From assembly GCA_024742305.1 (NCBI GenBank), contig JANSYQ010000029.1, positions 1 to 42,456 of the forward strand: DNA of 42,456 nucleotides, given 5' to 3'. The translations under genes were made by a program, and so were the position numbers. This DNA comes from a bacterium. GTDB lineage: Bacteria; Bacteroidota; Bacteroidia; Flavobacteriales_D; Crocinitomicaceae. The notes beneath the pieces were generated by a model that was given only the letters and a program-made list of their open reading frames with translations, was not told the DNA's origin and made no database searches. Shown here in pieces: positions 14,059-23,961 of the stretch; positions within the stretch are counted from its first letter, which is position 1, and each line of letters opens with the position of its first letter.

Positions 14059-16890
14059 TTACGCGTATTCTTCCACGCTTGGACACGTACACACGAGGTT
14101 ACGATCTCCATAAGCGTTGTCTACGCGGCGCACTGGCACCCAGTATTTAGACTCTTTCAAGTAATCCAATGGGTACACAGCTTCTTGCGGTGAGTACGGA
14201 TAGCTCCAATTTTGGTTAATGATACAATCTGCAGTGTGAGGTGCATTTTTCAACAAGTTGTTTTCCTTATCTGCATGTCCGTTTTCAATTTCACGGATTT
14301 CCTCACGGATTTTAATCATCGCTTCAATGAATCGATCCAATTCCGCCTTGTCTTCACTTTCCGTTGGTTCAATCATCAAGGTTCCAGCCACTGGGAACGA
14401 TACCGTTGGTGCGTGGAATCCAAAATCGATCAATCGTTTGGCGATGTCCGCCACTTCGATATCTGCAGTTTTCTTGAACTCACGACAGTCCACAATCATT
14501 TCGTGTGCTACCGTTCCATTCTTTCCTGAATACAGCGTATCGTAGTGTCCTTTCAATCCTGCTTGGATATAGTTGGCGTTCAGAATCGCGATTTCTGTAG
14601 AGTGACGCAATCCTTTTGCACCCAACATTTTGATGTATCCGTAAGAAATCAACAAGATCATGGCACTACCATACGGTGCCGCAGAAATTGCCTTAATTGC
14701 TTGATCTCCTCCTGTACGAATCATTGGTGATCCCGGTAGGAATGGCACTAAGTGTTCAGCAACTCCAATCGGTCCCATACCTGGTCCTCCACCTCCGTGC
14801 GGAATCGCAAAGGTTTTGTGTAGGTTCAAGTGACAAACGTCCGCTCCAATATTCCCTGGATTGGTCAATCCAACCTGAGCGTTCATGTTTGCACCATCCA
14901 TATACACCTGCCCTCCATTTTCGTGAATGATGGAAGTGATTTCTTTAATTCCTTCTTCGTACACCCCGTGCGTTGATGGATACGTTACCATCAAACCGCC
15001 TAAAGTATCTTTATGTTCTGTCGCTTTATCGCGCAATTCTTCGATGTCTATGTTTCCGTTCTCATCGCATCCGGTAACTACCACCTCAAATCCTGCCATT
15101 ACAGCAGATGCCGGGTTGGTTCCGTGTGCAGAAGATGGAATAATCATCGTTTTGCGTTGATGATCTCCACGAGATTCGTGGTACGCTTTGATCACCATCA
15201 ATCCTGCGTACTCACCTTGCGCACCCGAGTTTGGCTGCAAGGACATTCCTGCAAAACCTGTACACTCACAAAGGTCTTTCTCCAATTCTGCGAGCATTTC
15301 TTGGTAACCAACCGTTTGCGTTACTGGCGCAAATGGGTGAATTTTTGAAAATTCAGGATCGGTAATTGGAATCAACTCACTTGCCGCGTTCAACTTCATA
15401 GTACAAGAACCCAATGGAATCATACTGTGAACTAACGACAGATCTTTGTTCTCTAAGCGTTTCAAGTAACGCATCATTTTGGTTTCAGAATGATACGCAT
15501 TGAAGGTTTCATGTGTCAAGAAATCGTCGTAACGAAGGTACACCGCATCAATGGCTTTTGGCTCTGCCATGTCTTCCGGCTCGATATCAAACACACTTAA
15601 AACAGCTTCAAGATCCTCGTTGTTGTGTGCTTCACCGAAACTAATGGAAAGCTCATCTTCGTTAATGTAGAAGAAGTTTAGCTTCCTTGCTTCCGCTTTT
15701 CCGAGGTATTCTTCCGTTCGAATATTCTTGATTCGAATGGTATCGAAGAATTCATTCTCTTCCACATCGAAACCAGCATTTTTCAATGACTCAGCCGCTT
15801 TCGAAGCCATATCGTGTACTTCGTTGGCAATCTCTTTCAATCCTTCCGGACCGTGATACACCGCGTACATACTTGCCATCACTGCTAGTAATGCCTGTGC
15901 TGTACAAATATTTGATGTTGCGCGTCCACGTTTGATGTGCTGTTCACGCGTTTGAAGCGCCATGCGCAAAGCGACGTTCCCATCGGCATCTTTTGAAACT
16001 CCGATAATACGTCCTGGCATGTGACGTTTGTAGTCATCTTTTGCTGCGAAATACGCTGCGTGCGGTCCACCAAATCCCATTGGAACACCAAAACGTTGGG
16101 TAGAACCAAATACGATATCTGCACCGAGCGACCCCGGTGATTTTAGTAACACTAACGCCAAAATGTCTGCCGCTACAGCTACCTTAATGTCTTTGTTGTG
16201 CATTTTGGTGATAAACCCTTCCAAATCGCCAATTTTCCCGTATCGATCCGGGTATTGAACGATAGCTCCGAAGAAGTCTGCATCCCCTTCGAACTTTTCA
16301 GGGTTGTCGATTATCAACTCTACCCCAAGGGCCGTTGCACGTCCTTCAATTACTTCAATAGTTTGTGGGAATAAAGTATCCGCAATGAAGAACTTGTTTC
16401 TTCCTTGTTTTACTTCTTGACGCGAACGTGCGTTGTACAGCATAATCATGGCTTCCGCAGCAGCGGTTCCTTCATCCAACAAAGATGCGTTTGCCAACTC
16501 CATTCCTGTGAGATCAATCACCATAGTTTGGAAGTTCAAAAGTGCCTCCAATCGTCCTTGTGAAATCTCTGCTTGATACGGTGTATATGCGGTATACCAT
16601 CCTGGGTTCTCCAAAACGTTTCTGAAAATCACGGAAGGCACAACCGTTTCGTTGTATCCCATTCCGATGAACGATTTGAAAACTTGATTTTTAGACGCTA
16701 ATTCTTCTACATGATTCAAATACTCCTGCTCGGTCATCCCTTTGGTGATATCCAATTCAGAATCCAAACGGATGTGTGCGGGAATTGTTTGAGCCACTAA
16801 CTCCTCAATCGACCCTACTCCAATTTTGTCCAACATTGCCTGCTTTTCCGCGGCGTCTGGACCAATGTGTCTATTCGAAAATCCTCTCAT
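14059..16890 (-). CDS. gcvP: Glycine dehydrogenase (decarboxylating), glycine cleavage P-protein
   Basis: A 943-residue PLP enzyme that decarboxylates glycine and passes the aminomethyl group to lipoyl-GcvH, the first step of the glycine cleavage system. It is the fused single-chain form (P1+P2), near the usual 950-960 residues. The N-terminus shows the family's NRHIGP motif. The PLP-binding Lys692 is in NLHKTFAIPHGGGGPG, and SHGTNPA and GGMNA-type cofactor segments are present (AHGTNPASAV, MDGANMNAQ). The other cleavage-system genes are not in the window. It is preceded by a predicted promoter (TATATTTG), and no glycine riboswitch could be recognised in the 75-bp leader. Confidence 0.97.
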   Translation of the reverse strand: MRGFSNRHIGPDAAEKQAMLDKIGVGSIEELVAQTIPAHIRLDSELDITKGMTEQEYLNHVEELASKNQVFKSFIGMGYNETVVPSVIFRNVLENPGWYTAYTPYQAEISQGRLEALLNFQTMVIDLTGMELANASLLDEGTAAAEAMIMLYNARSRQEVKQGRNKFFIADTLFPQTIEVIEGRATALGVELIIDNPEKFEGDADFFGAIVQYPDRYGKIGDLEGFITKMHNKDIKVAVAADILALVLLKSPGSLGADIVFGSTQRFGVPMGFGGPHAAYFAAKDDYKRHMPGRIIGVSKDADGNVALRMALQTREQHIKRGRATSNICTAQALLAVMASMYAVYHGPEGLKEIANEVHDMASKAAESLKNAGFDVEENEFFDTIRIKNIRTEEYLGKAEARKLNFFYINEDELSISFGEAHNNEDLEAVLSVFDIEPEDMAEPKAIDAVYLRYDDFLTHETFNAYHSETKMMRYLKRLENKDLSLVHSMIPLGSCTMKLNAASELIPITDPEFSKIHPFAPVTQTVGYQEMLAELEKDLCECTGFAGMSLQPNSGAQGEYAGLMVIKAYHESRGDHQRKTMIIPSSAHGTNPASAVMAGFEVVVTGCDENGNIDIEELRDKATEHKDTLGGLMVTYPSTHGVYEEGIKEITSIIHENGGQVYMDGANMNAQVGLTNPGNIGADVCHLNLHKTFAIPHGGGGPGMGPIGVAEHLVPFLPGSPMIRTGGDQAIKAISAAPYGSAMILLISYGYIKMLGAKGLRHSTEIAILNANYIQAGLKGHYDTLYSGKNGTVAHEMIVDCREFKKTADIEVADIAKRLIDFGFHAPTVSFPVAGTLMIEPTESEDKAELDRFIEAMIKIREEIREIENGHADKENNLLKNAPHTADCIINQNWSYPYSPQEAVYPLDYLKESKYWVPVRRVDNAYGDRNLVCTCPSVEEYA

Positions 16891-16915
16891 GCTCGTACAG
16901 ATAAAATATGAGGTA

Positions 16916-16923
16916 CAAATATA
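16916..16923 (-). promoter_or_regulatory. Predicted gcvP promoter -7 box
   Basis: TATATTTG on the minus strand is an exact match to the Bacteroidota -7 consensus TAnnTTTG, 25 bp before the gcvP start. A T-rich stretch lies at the expected -33 position but no clear TTTG, so only the -7 element is well supported. Confidence 0.45.
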
Positions 16924-16965
16924 CGTGCAATCCGAAGTAAAAAGAAGCCTTATTTGGTGAAAAAT

Positions 16966-17931
16966 CTAACGCTTGCGTTTACGATTGTACTTACGCTTGT
17001 AATCCCTTCTGAAGCGTCCTTTGTTGCTGATGTAGCGACGCTCACCGAAGTCGTAACGATCGTTTCGATAAGGGAACCCAAATCCTAGGTGCAATTCGTT
17101 GGACATTCCCTTGTATCGGGCGAGTCCAGCCACGTCGTGATTGAAGGAATAACCAGCACGCATAAACGGCGTAATGAGGAAATCTACACCGGCAATTATT
17201 GAATTCTCAGAGCGATATCCAACAACAATACTCCAGCGTCCATTGAAGGTATTTCGAAGTAGTAAATCTCCTTGTACCGGAACTCCGCGAACGACTTTCA
17301 ACTGAAGGTTGGGCTGGAAGGTATAGCGATCTGAAGGGCTGAGATACCATCCTGTAGAAACGTAGTAGTGGAAATTACTTGGGCGGAATCCGTCATCACT
17401 ACCAAAATTCGTTTGAAACATCTGCGGAATGGATGCTCCGATGTAGAAAATTGGTGAGTAGTAGTACATTCCGAAAGAACTTTGGAAGAATACCTTGGAG
17501 AAACCCTGAGCGAAAGCAGGATCATTCGGTTGTATCGTGAATGATGAAGCCAAATCGGCTGACTTGCTCTCGATTCCTACGCCTACTCCAAATATCAAGG
17601 CGTTTGCGTTATCATACAAAAGTCGGTAAGAATACTGCGCATTCACCGCATTGTTGCTGTACTTCCCGATTTGATCGTTGTAAAAGTTCAATCCAACTGC
17701 CATATCTGGTGCCAACTCGTATTGACCGCTCGCGGCAAATGTTGATGGCGCACCATCAAAACCAAACCACTGATTTCGGTAGACCAAATCCACCTCGTAC
17801 TTGGCATCAATTGCCAATGCCGCAGGGTTCAACAAACTCTGCGTAAAGTTCAATTGTGAAAACCGCTGGAAATTCTGAGCTGAACTCCAACTGCACGTCA
17901 TTATTGCTATAATTGCTACCCATCCTTTCAT
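16966..17931 (-). CDS. PorP/SprF family type IX secretion outer-membrane protein
   Basis: A 321-residue outer-membrane beta-barrel protein of the PorP/SprF family. A signal peptide (about 1-18, ending WSSAQ) is followed by the family hallmark SQLNFTQSLLNPAALA and alternating beta-strands with YRNQWFGFDGAP. The C-terminus has a very basic tail (about 300-321, RRDYKRKYNRKRKR). SprF-type proteins are associated with secretion and surface attachment of a partner that carries a type-B C-terminal signal. The partner is evidently the gene directly upstream, whose stop lies only three bases before this start. The pair is a typical T9SS cargo-specific module. Confidence 0.92.
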   Translation of the reverse strand: MKGWVAIIAIMTCSWSSAQNFQRFSQLNFTQSLLNPAALAIDAKYEVDLVYRNQWFGFDGAPSTFAASGQYELAPDMAVGLNFYNDQIGKYSNNAVNAQYSYRLLYDNANALIFGVGVGIESKSADLASSFTIQPNDPAFAQGFSKVFFQSSFGMYYYSPIFYIGASIPQMFQTNFGSDDGFRPSNFHYYVSTGWYLSPSDRYTFQPNLQLKVVRGVPVQGDLLLRNTFNGRWSIVVGYRSENSIIAGVDFLITPFMRAGYSFNHDVAGLARYKGMSNELHLGFGFPYRNDRYDFGERRYISNKGRFRRDYKRKYNRKRKR

Positions 17932-17934
17932 CGC

Positions 17935-19167
17935 CTATCGTAATAATGTGATGTACCCCTCTTTCTCAACGCCTCCTACATTTAAGTGGTAGAAATACGT
18001 TCCATCAGTTAATGCCCCGCCGTTAGGAAAGCAAAAATTACTCAGGCAGGTTCCGTTCCAATCGTTTTGATAGTCTTTGGCTTCAAAGACAATGTCTCCC
18101 CAACGGTTCCAAATGACCAATTCGCCCATCAGACTGTCTAGTTCAGGTATCACAAACGTATCGTTGATCAAATCACCATTAGGCGAAAATCCATCGGGAA
18201 CAGTTAAATCTACTACTATGACAGTAAATGTTTCTTCGAACACACAACCATCGGGGTGCGTTGCTGTAAGTGTAATTGTTTGTGTTTCCGTTCCATTAAA
18301 AATGACAGAACTTGTCGTTGAATCTTGTAATTGCTCCCCTGGTGACCAAACGTAGGTAGAGAATCCATCAGGACCAAGAATCATGAGGTTCTCTCCCGCT
18401 TCAACATAGGAGGTATCTGGAATACTAAAGTTTCCAGTGTTTGAAGGAGTCGGAGCCACCGTAATGGATTCATTCAAAACGCAGGAACCCTCAACAATGG
18501 TAACGTCGTAGGTAGTGGATTCTTCTGGTGAAACGACAATTACATCGGATGATTCTCCGGTTGACCAGCTGTATTGCGATCCGCCGCTTGCCTGAAGTGC
18601 AAAAGTATTTAAGCAGCTATTTTCTGAAACGATTTGAATATCTCCAGTAACTATTCCGATATCGAAAGTAAAGGTGGCAACACAGTCATTTCCATCAACA
18701 ACGCTTACACTGTATGTTCCTGATTCAGAAACTTGTAAAGAAGGTGTAGTTACACCACCTGTCCAATTGTACATGGAGTAAGAACTGCCGAGACTCAAGG
18801 TAGATGTTCCTCCCCCACAAAGCGTATCTCCTGCACTAGAAATAATGTTGTCAACAGGAAGCGGATGTACAATTACCTCGATAGTATCGGAAGAAATACA
18901 TCCGATGGCATCTTCTGCAAAAACAATATGCTGACCTGATCCAGTGGGAAAATATTGCTGAGTGGAGCCCGGCGTTGATCCCGTCCAAACGTAATCTACA
19001 TAGCCTCCTGTAGCATTCAAGGGAGCAATAGCATTTGCACACATTTCAATGCTGTCTCCTTCAATAATTTCTACGTCGATATCACACTGAATTTGCGCTT
19101 GAGACAAACTTGAGAACCCAAAAGTAAAGAGTACGATTACGGCCTGTTGTATAGTTACTAGTTTCAT
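17935..19167 (-). CDS. Secreted surface protein with type-B (gliding-motility-associated) C-terminal domain
   Basis: A 410-residue T9SS cargo. A signal peptide (about 1-24, ending LSQAQ) is followed by four or five short Ig-like/SprB-type repeats of 70-80 residues in which Cys, Trp-Ser/Thr-Gly and Tyr-Val/Thr-Val patterns recur (YVWTGS, YSWSTGE, YVWSPGE). The end is a CHU_C-like type-B sorting domain: VPDGFSPNGDLINDTF, LVIWNRWGDIVFEA, DGTYFYHL and GYITLLR. The protein is short for an adhesin and probably sits on the cell surface. It forms an operon with the PorP/SprF gene three bases downstream. Confidence 0.92.
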   Translation of the reverse strand: MKLVTIQQAVIVLFTFGFSSLSQAQIQCDIDVEIIEGDSIEMCANAIAPLNATGGYVDYVWTGSTPGSTQQYFPTGSGQHIVFAEDAIGCISSDTIEVIVHPLPVDNIISSAGDTLCGGGTSTLSLGSSYSMYNWTGGVTTPSLQVSESGTYSVSVVDGNDCVATFTFDIGIVTGDIQIVSENSCLNTFALQASGGSQYSWSTGESSDVIVVSPEESTTYDVTIVEGSCVLNESITVAPTPSNTGNFSIPDTSYVEAGENLMILGPDGFSTYVWSPGEQLQDSTTSSVIFNGTETQTITLTATHPDGCVFEETFTVIVVDLTVPDGFSPNGDLINDTFVIPELDSLMGELVIWNRWGDIVFEAKDYQNDWNGTCLSNFCFPNGGALTDGTYFYHLNVGGVEKEGYITLLR

Positions 19168-19244
19168 GAGCGAAGCAAATTTACGTCATTTCTAAAGTAA
19201 GTAGCGAATCAATTTGCTTCGAGTTGTTCACAACAGTGCAACGA

Positions 19245-20669
19245 TTAATCCACATAACTCAATTTCAACATGTTGGAATTCCCATGTTCTTCGATAGGCA
19301 TGGAAGCAATATTGATCACCAAATCTCCCGATTTAATCCTACCTGCTTCCCTCAACATGTTCTTGATATCTGCGATAGTTTGATCGGTACTTTCTGTTTT
19401 GTCGTAGTAGAAGCCTTTCACTCCCCAAACCAAGTTCAATTGTGTGAGAATTCGTCGATTGCTCGTAAACACGAAAATATTGGCATTTGGTCGTTGAGAT
19501 GCTACTTTATACCCTGTATATCCCGTAAATGACATCGTAAGAATGGCTTTCGCATCCACGCGTTTACAGAGTCGAACTGCGTTAAAGCAAATAGAATCTG
19601 TAATAAAGCGGCGCTGATCTTTCTCTGGTGGTTCGTGCTTGTTGTACAATTCGTCGTAGGCCTCAATTTCCGTCACAATGTTTGACATAGCTTGAATGAC
19701 TTCAACCGGATATTTCCCTACGGAGGTTTCCCCGGAAAGCATCACGGCATCCGTCCCATCGAAAACGGCGTTTGCCACATCGTTTACCTCTGCTCTACTT
19801 GGCGTGGTATTATCGATCATGCTTTCCATCATTTGTGTTGCTACAATTACCGGCTTGGCATTCGCGCGACACTTTCGAATGAGCATTTTTTGAATGAGTG
19901 GTACGTTTTGGAAGGGAATTTCTACCCCGAGGTCACCGCGAGCCACCATCAATCCATTGCTTTCCGCAATAATTTCATCGATTTGCTGGATGGCTTCTGG
20001 CTTTTCAATTTTTGCAATGACTTTGGTGTGTTTGCCTTGCTTGGCGATAATCTCTTTCAGCTCTCGCATATCAACCGCATTTCGAACAAAAGACAGGGCT
20101 ATCCAATCTACCTCGTGCAATAAGGCAAAGTCTAGGTCTGTACGGTCTTTCTCGGTGAGAGACGGCATGGAAATTTCTGTATTTGGGAAGTTGACCCCTT
20201 TTCTTGAAGAAAGTGTCCCTCCTAGGATAACTTTCGCTGTAATTTCATCTTTCCCATTCGAATTTACTACCTCCAGGGTCAATTTTCCATCGTCTAGCAA
20301 CAAGCGTTCACCTGCTTTTACATCTCTTGGCAAATCTTTGTAATTGATGGAGAATCGTTTGGCGGTACCCAAAACATCCTTTGTGGTAATCTTCACGTTT
20401 TTTCCATCCTCGAGTAAAACACCGTTATCCGTCATTTTACCTGTTCGGATTTTCGGACCTTGCAAGTCAGCTAGTATCGCCACACTCATTCCCGTTTCTG
20501 TGTTCAAATCACGAATCATTCGGATAATGTTTTCGTGATCCTCATGCGACCCATGGGAGAAGTTCAATCGGCAGACGTTCACGCCCGATTCAAACATTTT
20601 CTTCAACACTTCCCTTTTGGAAGTGGAAGGTCCCATTGTTGCTACTATTTTCGTTCTTTTCATATTCAA
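19245..20669 (-). CDS. pyk: Pyruvate kinase
   Basis: A 474-residue glycolytic enzyme converting phosphoenolpyruvate and ADP to pyruvate and ATP. Diagnostic motifs are MKRTKIVATMGPSTS at the start, CRLNFSHG, the catalytic IAKIEKPEA lysine, MVARGDLGVEIP and MLSGETSVGKYPVE, followed by the C-terminal domain. The start may be ATG 20669 or ATG 20663; the former overlaps the stop of the IPExxxVDY gene by ATGA, which favours it by coupling. The length is standard for the short bacterial form. Confidence 0.97.
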   Translation of the reverse strand: MNMKRTKIVATMGPSTSKREVLKKMFESGVNVCRLNFSHGSHEDHENIIRMIRDLNTETGMSVAILADLQGPKIRTGKMTDNGVLLEDGKNVKITTKDVLGTAKRFSINYKDLPRDVKAGERLLLDDGKLTLEVVNSNGKDEITAKVILGGTLSSRKGVNFPNTEISMPSLTEKDRTDLDFALLHEVDWIALSFVRNAVDMRELKEIIAKQGKHTKVIAKIEKPEAIQQIDEIIAESNGLMVARGDLGVEIPFQNVPLIQKMLIRKCRANAKPVIVATQMMESMIDNTTPSRAEVNDVANAVFDGTDAVMLSGETSVGKYPVEVIQAMSNIVTEIEAYDELYNKHEPPEKDQRRFITDSICFNAVRLCKRVDAKAILTMSFTGYTGYKVASQRPNANIFVFTSNRRILTQLNLVWGVKGFYYDKTESTDQTIADIKNMLREAGRIKSGDLVINIASMPIEEHGNSNMLKLSYVD

Positions 20670-21094
20670 AATACAATGTTTTGTGCCGAGCTTAATTCAG
20701 TAGTCTCAAAAGGAAACACTCCCAAAACACTCGGTACTGCTTTCAATGCGGTTACCAATTCCGGAATTTCTACCGCCCAATTATCACAGAGAAACATAAA
20801 AAAATCTATGCCGGGCTTTTCAGGAATAAGGTATTTGCCTTGATGTTTGTTTTTGATGAGGTAATACACCAATCTGTCGTTATCATCTGCATACTCGTAC
20901 ATGGAATGACTGGAAACAATCACGCCTTTCCTATCAGTAACACAATAGGGCTCCTCGCATTTTTTAAGATGCAAACCTACACCTTGGTTGATTCCCCATG
21001 CAAGACGATAATCGCTATGGTGAGAACTGATCCCGATAATATCAAATTCGAGATCATCATCCAACTCCAGCGTGTATTTCTTTTTTTTCGCCAT
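20666..21094 (-). CDS. IPExxxVDY family protein
   Basis: A 142-residue protein of a Bacteroidota-specific family of unknown function, named after a conserved motif seen here as IPEKPGIDFF (about residues 91-100). It is soluble, begins with a lysine-rich MAKKKKYTLELDDD and shows no catalytic signature. The family is characteristically encoded just before pyruvate kinase, as here with a 4-bp overlap. This suggests a role linked to glycolysis or pyruvate kinase, but that is inference from gene order. Confidence 0.85.
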   Translation of the reverse strand: MAKKKKYTLELDDDLEFDIIGISSHHSDYRLAWGINQGVGLHLKKCEEPYCVTDRKGVIVSSHSMYEYADDNDRLVYYLIKNKHQGKYLIPEKPGIDFFMFLCDNWAVEIPELVTALKAVPSVLGVFPFETTELSSAQNIVF

Positions 21095-21189
21095 AAACGA
21101 ACACCAAATACGAAAATACTCAATTGTCGCAGAATGGTATCACAGAAGCGATAAGTTAGCCGGGAATTAACAATTTGATGATAACCGGT

Positions 21190-22809
21190 TTATTGAACTA
21201 TCACCTTTTCATTGGCAACAACTCTTCCTTCTTGAAGAAGCTGGAGAAAATACACACCCGAATGATGCAGCGATATTTCTGTGAATGAAACGCTTGAAGG
21301 TAGATCCTGAACTGCAACAAGTTGTCCTGCCGCATCTGTAACTCTAACCTCGTTTAGATTCAGTCCCGCCCAAGTTACCTGAAAAGTACCCTTGTTTGGA
21401 TTGGGAAACAGCTTTACTTCGTAAGAGGTAGACAAAGATGAAGTATTTGCAGTTTGATTGGCATGCGATGCGTTCGGTGTCAAGTTAGATCCTGAGGTTC
21501 CTGTTGGCTTTGGATTGTTTATGGAGATGAGTCCCACAGTTGTATCCACAACCATTGGAGCATCTACACAGTTATAGCCGGCAAGATACTCTAGAGCTGC
21601 ACCGGCATCCAATCGACCGGCACCCAATTGTCCGTAGTAATCCGAAGGATTTGAAGCATAGACATCTGCTGCGGTAATACTGAGAATGTCAATAACTTCT
21701 TCACGGCTCAGACATGGGCGCAGTGAAAGCATTAAACCAATGGTTCCGGTTACATATGGCGTTGCGAAACTAGTACCGCTTCCGGTAGTATAATACCCTG
21801 GAATAGGCGATCCTGCAATTTGATATCCCGGAGCGCAAATATCTACATACTCATTGTGTTGATGCGTCGTGTTTGGATTTCCAATTACCATTTCGTGATT
21901 ATCATAAGGACCTACGCTGGTTACAGAGATCACGCCATCTAATGATGCCGGATACACCACTCCGTTGGGACCTCCGCACGTATTTCCATTTCCTGCTGCC
22001 GCTACCACGATACAATCGTTATCGAACAGTTCTTGCAGAACCAATTCGTAGTAAGGATTGTACATACATCCCGATGACCAGCTCACATTGATAATGCGCA
22101 CCCCCTCGTAGCACAACTGCAACATTTCATTGTACCCCATAGGTAAGAGTGCTAAACTACAGTCATATCCAATGGCGCTTTTACCAATACCGTTGTTCGT
22201 GTTTCCGGCTACAGCGACAGCAACAGCAGTTCCATGATAGTAGAAGTTCGTGGGTGCAGAAATCGGATTTTCCAAAAGCACCGTAGCACCAACTAACTCC
22301 TCGTGAGTAGGAAAAAAGGCACCATCCGTAATACCGATAACGGTGTTTGGGTCACCTGTGGAATACTCCCATGCTTTCTCGGCGTCAATCAAATCGAGTG
22401 CGTAATCGTTGGAAAAAGTGAGATTGTAATCGTCGGGAAAGGCATTTGTATTGAGTAGCTCATACTGTGGAGCATGTTCTACTGAGTGACAATGACCGAT
22501 TTCTGCAAGGGATTCTGAGAACTGCTCTATATTTCCAACACCTCGTATTTCATATACCTTTTGTAAGGCTTCTTTTCTACTACTCGGCAAAGCAGGTTCG
22601 CAGAAATTGATTTGAAACTGTTGGAAAATTTGCGCTAACCCTTCGTCCTTTGACGTCCATTGCTCATCAACTAATTCGGGGATCAAGGTCTTCTCTTCGA
22701 AAGTCAACCATACATTTAACTCATCATCGTCTTCATTCGCACTTGAAAGATGTGAGAAACACCCAACAAATAGCAATAACAATCCAGCACAAGGAAGTCG
22801 AAGCTTCAT
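21190..22809 (-). CDS. S8 subtilisin-like protease with T9SS type-A sorting domain
   Basis: A 539-residue secreted serine protease. The triad is Asp162 (GITDGAFF), His192 (YYHGTAV) and Ser347 (GTSFATPYV), with oxyanion Asn274 (AAAGNGN). The pro-region covers about 28-135. The C-terminal 75 residues form a Por-type (type-A) sorting domain, VKLFPNPNKGTFQV to VANEKVIVQ, which directs export across the outer membrane. The N-terminal signal contains a possible lipobox FVGC (Cys17), so signal peptidase II cleavage cannot be excluded. A close paralogue lies at 33924-35558; the pair share the same layout and many identical blocks (GYDC, HQHN, DYYGLLGAGRLDAGAA-like). Confidence 0.93.
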   Translation of the reverse strand: MKLRLPCAGLLLLFVGCFSHLSSANEDDDELNVWLTFEEKTLIPELVDEQWTSKDEGLAQIFQQFQINFCEPALPSSRKEALQKVYEIRGVGNIEQFSESLAEIGHCHSVEHAPQYELLNTNAFPDDYNLTFSNDYALDLIDAEKAWEYSTGDPNTVIGITDGAFFPTHEELVGATVLLENPISAPTNFYYHGTAVAVAVAGNTNNGIGKSAIGYDCSLALLPMGYNEMLQLCYEGVRIINVSWSSGCMYNPYYELVLQELFDNDCIVVAAAGNGNTCGGPNGVVYPASLDGVISVTSVGPYDNHEMVIGNPNTTHQHNEYVDICAPGYQIAGSPIPGYYTTGSGTSFATPYVTGTIGLMLSLRPCLSREEVIDILSITAADVYASNPSDYYGQLGAGRLDAGAALEYLAGYNCVDAPMVVDTTVGLISINNPKPTGTSGSNLTPNASHANQTANTSSLSTSYEVKLFPNPNKGTFQVTWAGLNLNEVRVTDAAGQLVAVQDLPSSVSFTEISLHHSGVYFLQLLQEGRVVANEKVIVQ

Positions 22810-23097
22810 GGTTTTATAAGTAGTTTCATGTTTAGTTCCACCGACTATCGAAGTTGAATACGAAGTCGAAACTCGGCGCGAATATATAACATAGATCGAC
22901 AGCTAAAAGCATTTAGTATGTTAAGTTTTCCACATTCGTCGAAATTTTATACAGAATGATTGGAATTCTAACCCTTGAAGAACCGTCGTGTTAACAACTA
23001 TTTAACAGAATCGTCTTGTATCTCAATTGTAGCAAGCAACTCGCGCTTTGGCATACCATTTGCGGTTTTTCAAGCGGAAACTTAAATTTTTTATCTT
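22810..23097. other. Divergent intergenic region, protease / tonB
   Basis: A 288-bp region holding the 5' ends of two divergent genes. It is AT-rich and no RNA gene, repeat or strong promoter match was recognised. ACCATTTGCGG near 23057 is only one base too long for a TAnnTTTG box on the tonB side. Its promoters are therefore present by necessity but not identified. Confidence 0.4.
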
Positions 23098-23808
23098 ATG
23101 ATTGAAAAGAAAAATTCGAGAGCAGATCTCGAGAAAAACAGGGTAACCATTTTTGGTATCGGCCTACTCGCAGCGGGCTCGTTTACCTTGGCTGCCTTCA
23201 CCTACACTTCCCCACTGGAAGTTGAAGAGGCGAAAATTGCTTCGGCACAATCCGAAGTTAGGTATGAATTTCAGCAGGAAGACACTCCGAAAGATGAACC
23301 GGAAGAAGTTTTGGATGAAGTCGTTGAAGACGAGCCAATGCTACAAACAGAAGCGTTGGAAGAGCTGAGCGAGGACATCTTGAAAAAGAAGAACGACAGT
23401 CAAGTTCAGAAAGCGACTTCTACATCGGGAAATCAAGAGCGTATGAAAGGACCTGAAAACGTTCGTTTCGGGTTCCGAAAAGTAGAACCGGCCATTGTTA
23501 AGTATCCCGACAAGGAAGCGTCCTACATTGGTGGTACAGCTGCCATGATGAAATTCATCCAAACCAATGTTGAGTATCCTGAATACTCAAAAGCGATTGG
23601 AGAAGAAGGTCAGGTGTATGTTGAGTTTGTTGTAGAACGAGACGGATCTATATCGAACGTAACGGCAATCAGCAAAAAAGCTGGACGCGATTTAAAACGT
23701 GAGGCCGAGCGCCTCGTAGAATCCTTCCCTAAATGGAAACCGGGCGAGCTAGGAGGGAAGCGTGTGCGTAGCTATGTTCGTTTACCCATAACCTTTGTCC
23801 TGAATTAG
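23098..23808 (+). CDS. Energy transducer TonB-like protein
   Basis: A 236-residue protein with a short cytoplasmic head, one transmembrane helix (about 17-37), a Glu/Asp/Pro-rich periplasmic spacer (about 55-110; acidic rather than the classical Pro-Lys) and a C-terminal TonB domain (about 150-236). The domain shows IQTNVEYPEYSKAIG, GQVYVEFVVERDGSI and a final SYVRLPITFVLN. TonB links the ExbBD proton motor to outer-membrane transporters. No exbB/exbD is adjacent, so this is one of the multiple stand-alone TonB genes common in Bacteroidota. It is followed by a strong terminator. Confidence 0.9.
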   Translation: MIEKKNSRADLEKNRVTIFGIGLLAAGSFTLAAFTYTSPLEVEEAKIASAQSEVRYEFQQEDTPKDEPEEVLDEVVEDEPMLQTEALEELSEDILKKKNDSQVQKATSTSGNQERMKGPENVRFGFRKVEPAIVKYPDKEASYIGGTAAMMKFIQTNVEYPEYSKAIGEEGQVYVEFVVERDGSISNVTAISKKAGRDLKREAERLVESFPKWKPGELGGKRVRSYVRLPITFVLN

Positions 23809-23843
23809 TACAACCAATTTACAACCACTAGCTGCGAATTAGA

Positions 23844-23874
23844 AGGCTGCGTCTTAACGACCAGCCTTTTTTTT
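23844..23874 (+). terminator. Intrinsic terminator after tonB
   Basis: AGGCTG (23844-23849) and CAGCCT (23862-23867) form a perfect 6-bp stem with a 12-base loop, followed by eight T residues. It lies 36 bp after the tonB stop. Confidence 0.8.
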
Positions 23875-23961
23875 GTTGGAAAAAGTTCCCTCAGACTTCC
23901 GCTTGAATATTATGTCCATCCCAAGAGATTGCCTAAATTTAGCGCCATAAAATTGCAACTG

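Noticed and set aside
16891-16965. Glycine riboswitch before gcvP
   Set aside because: The 75-bp leader is too short and lacks a recognisable glycine aptamer core.
19692-20343. Long antisense frames (143 and 149 codons) opposite pyruvate kinase
   Set aside because: They mirror the codon pattern of a highly conserved gene and have no recognisable protein features.
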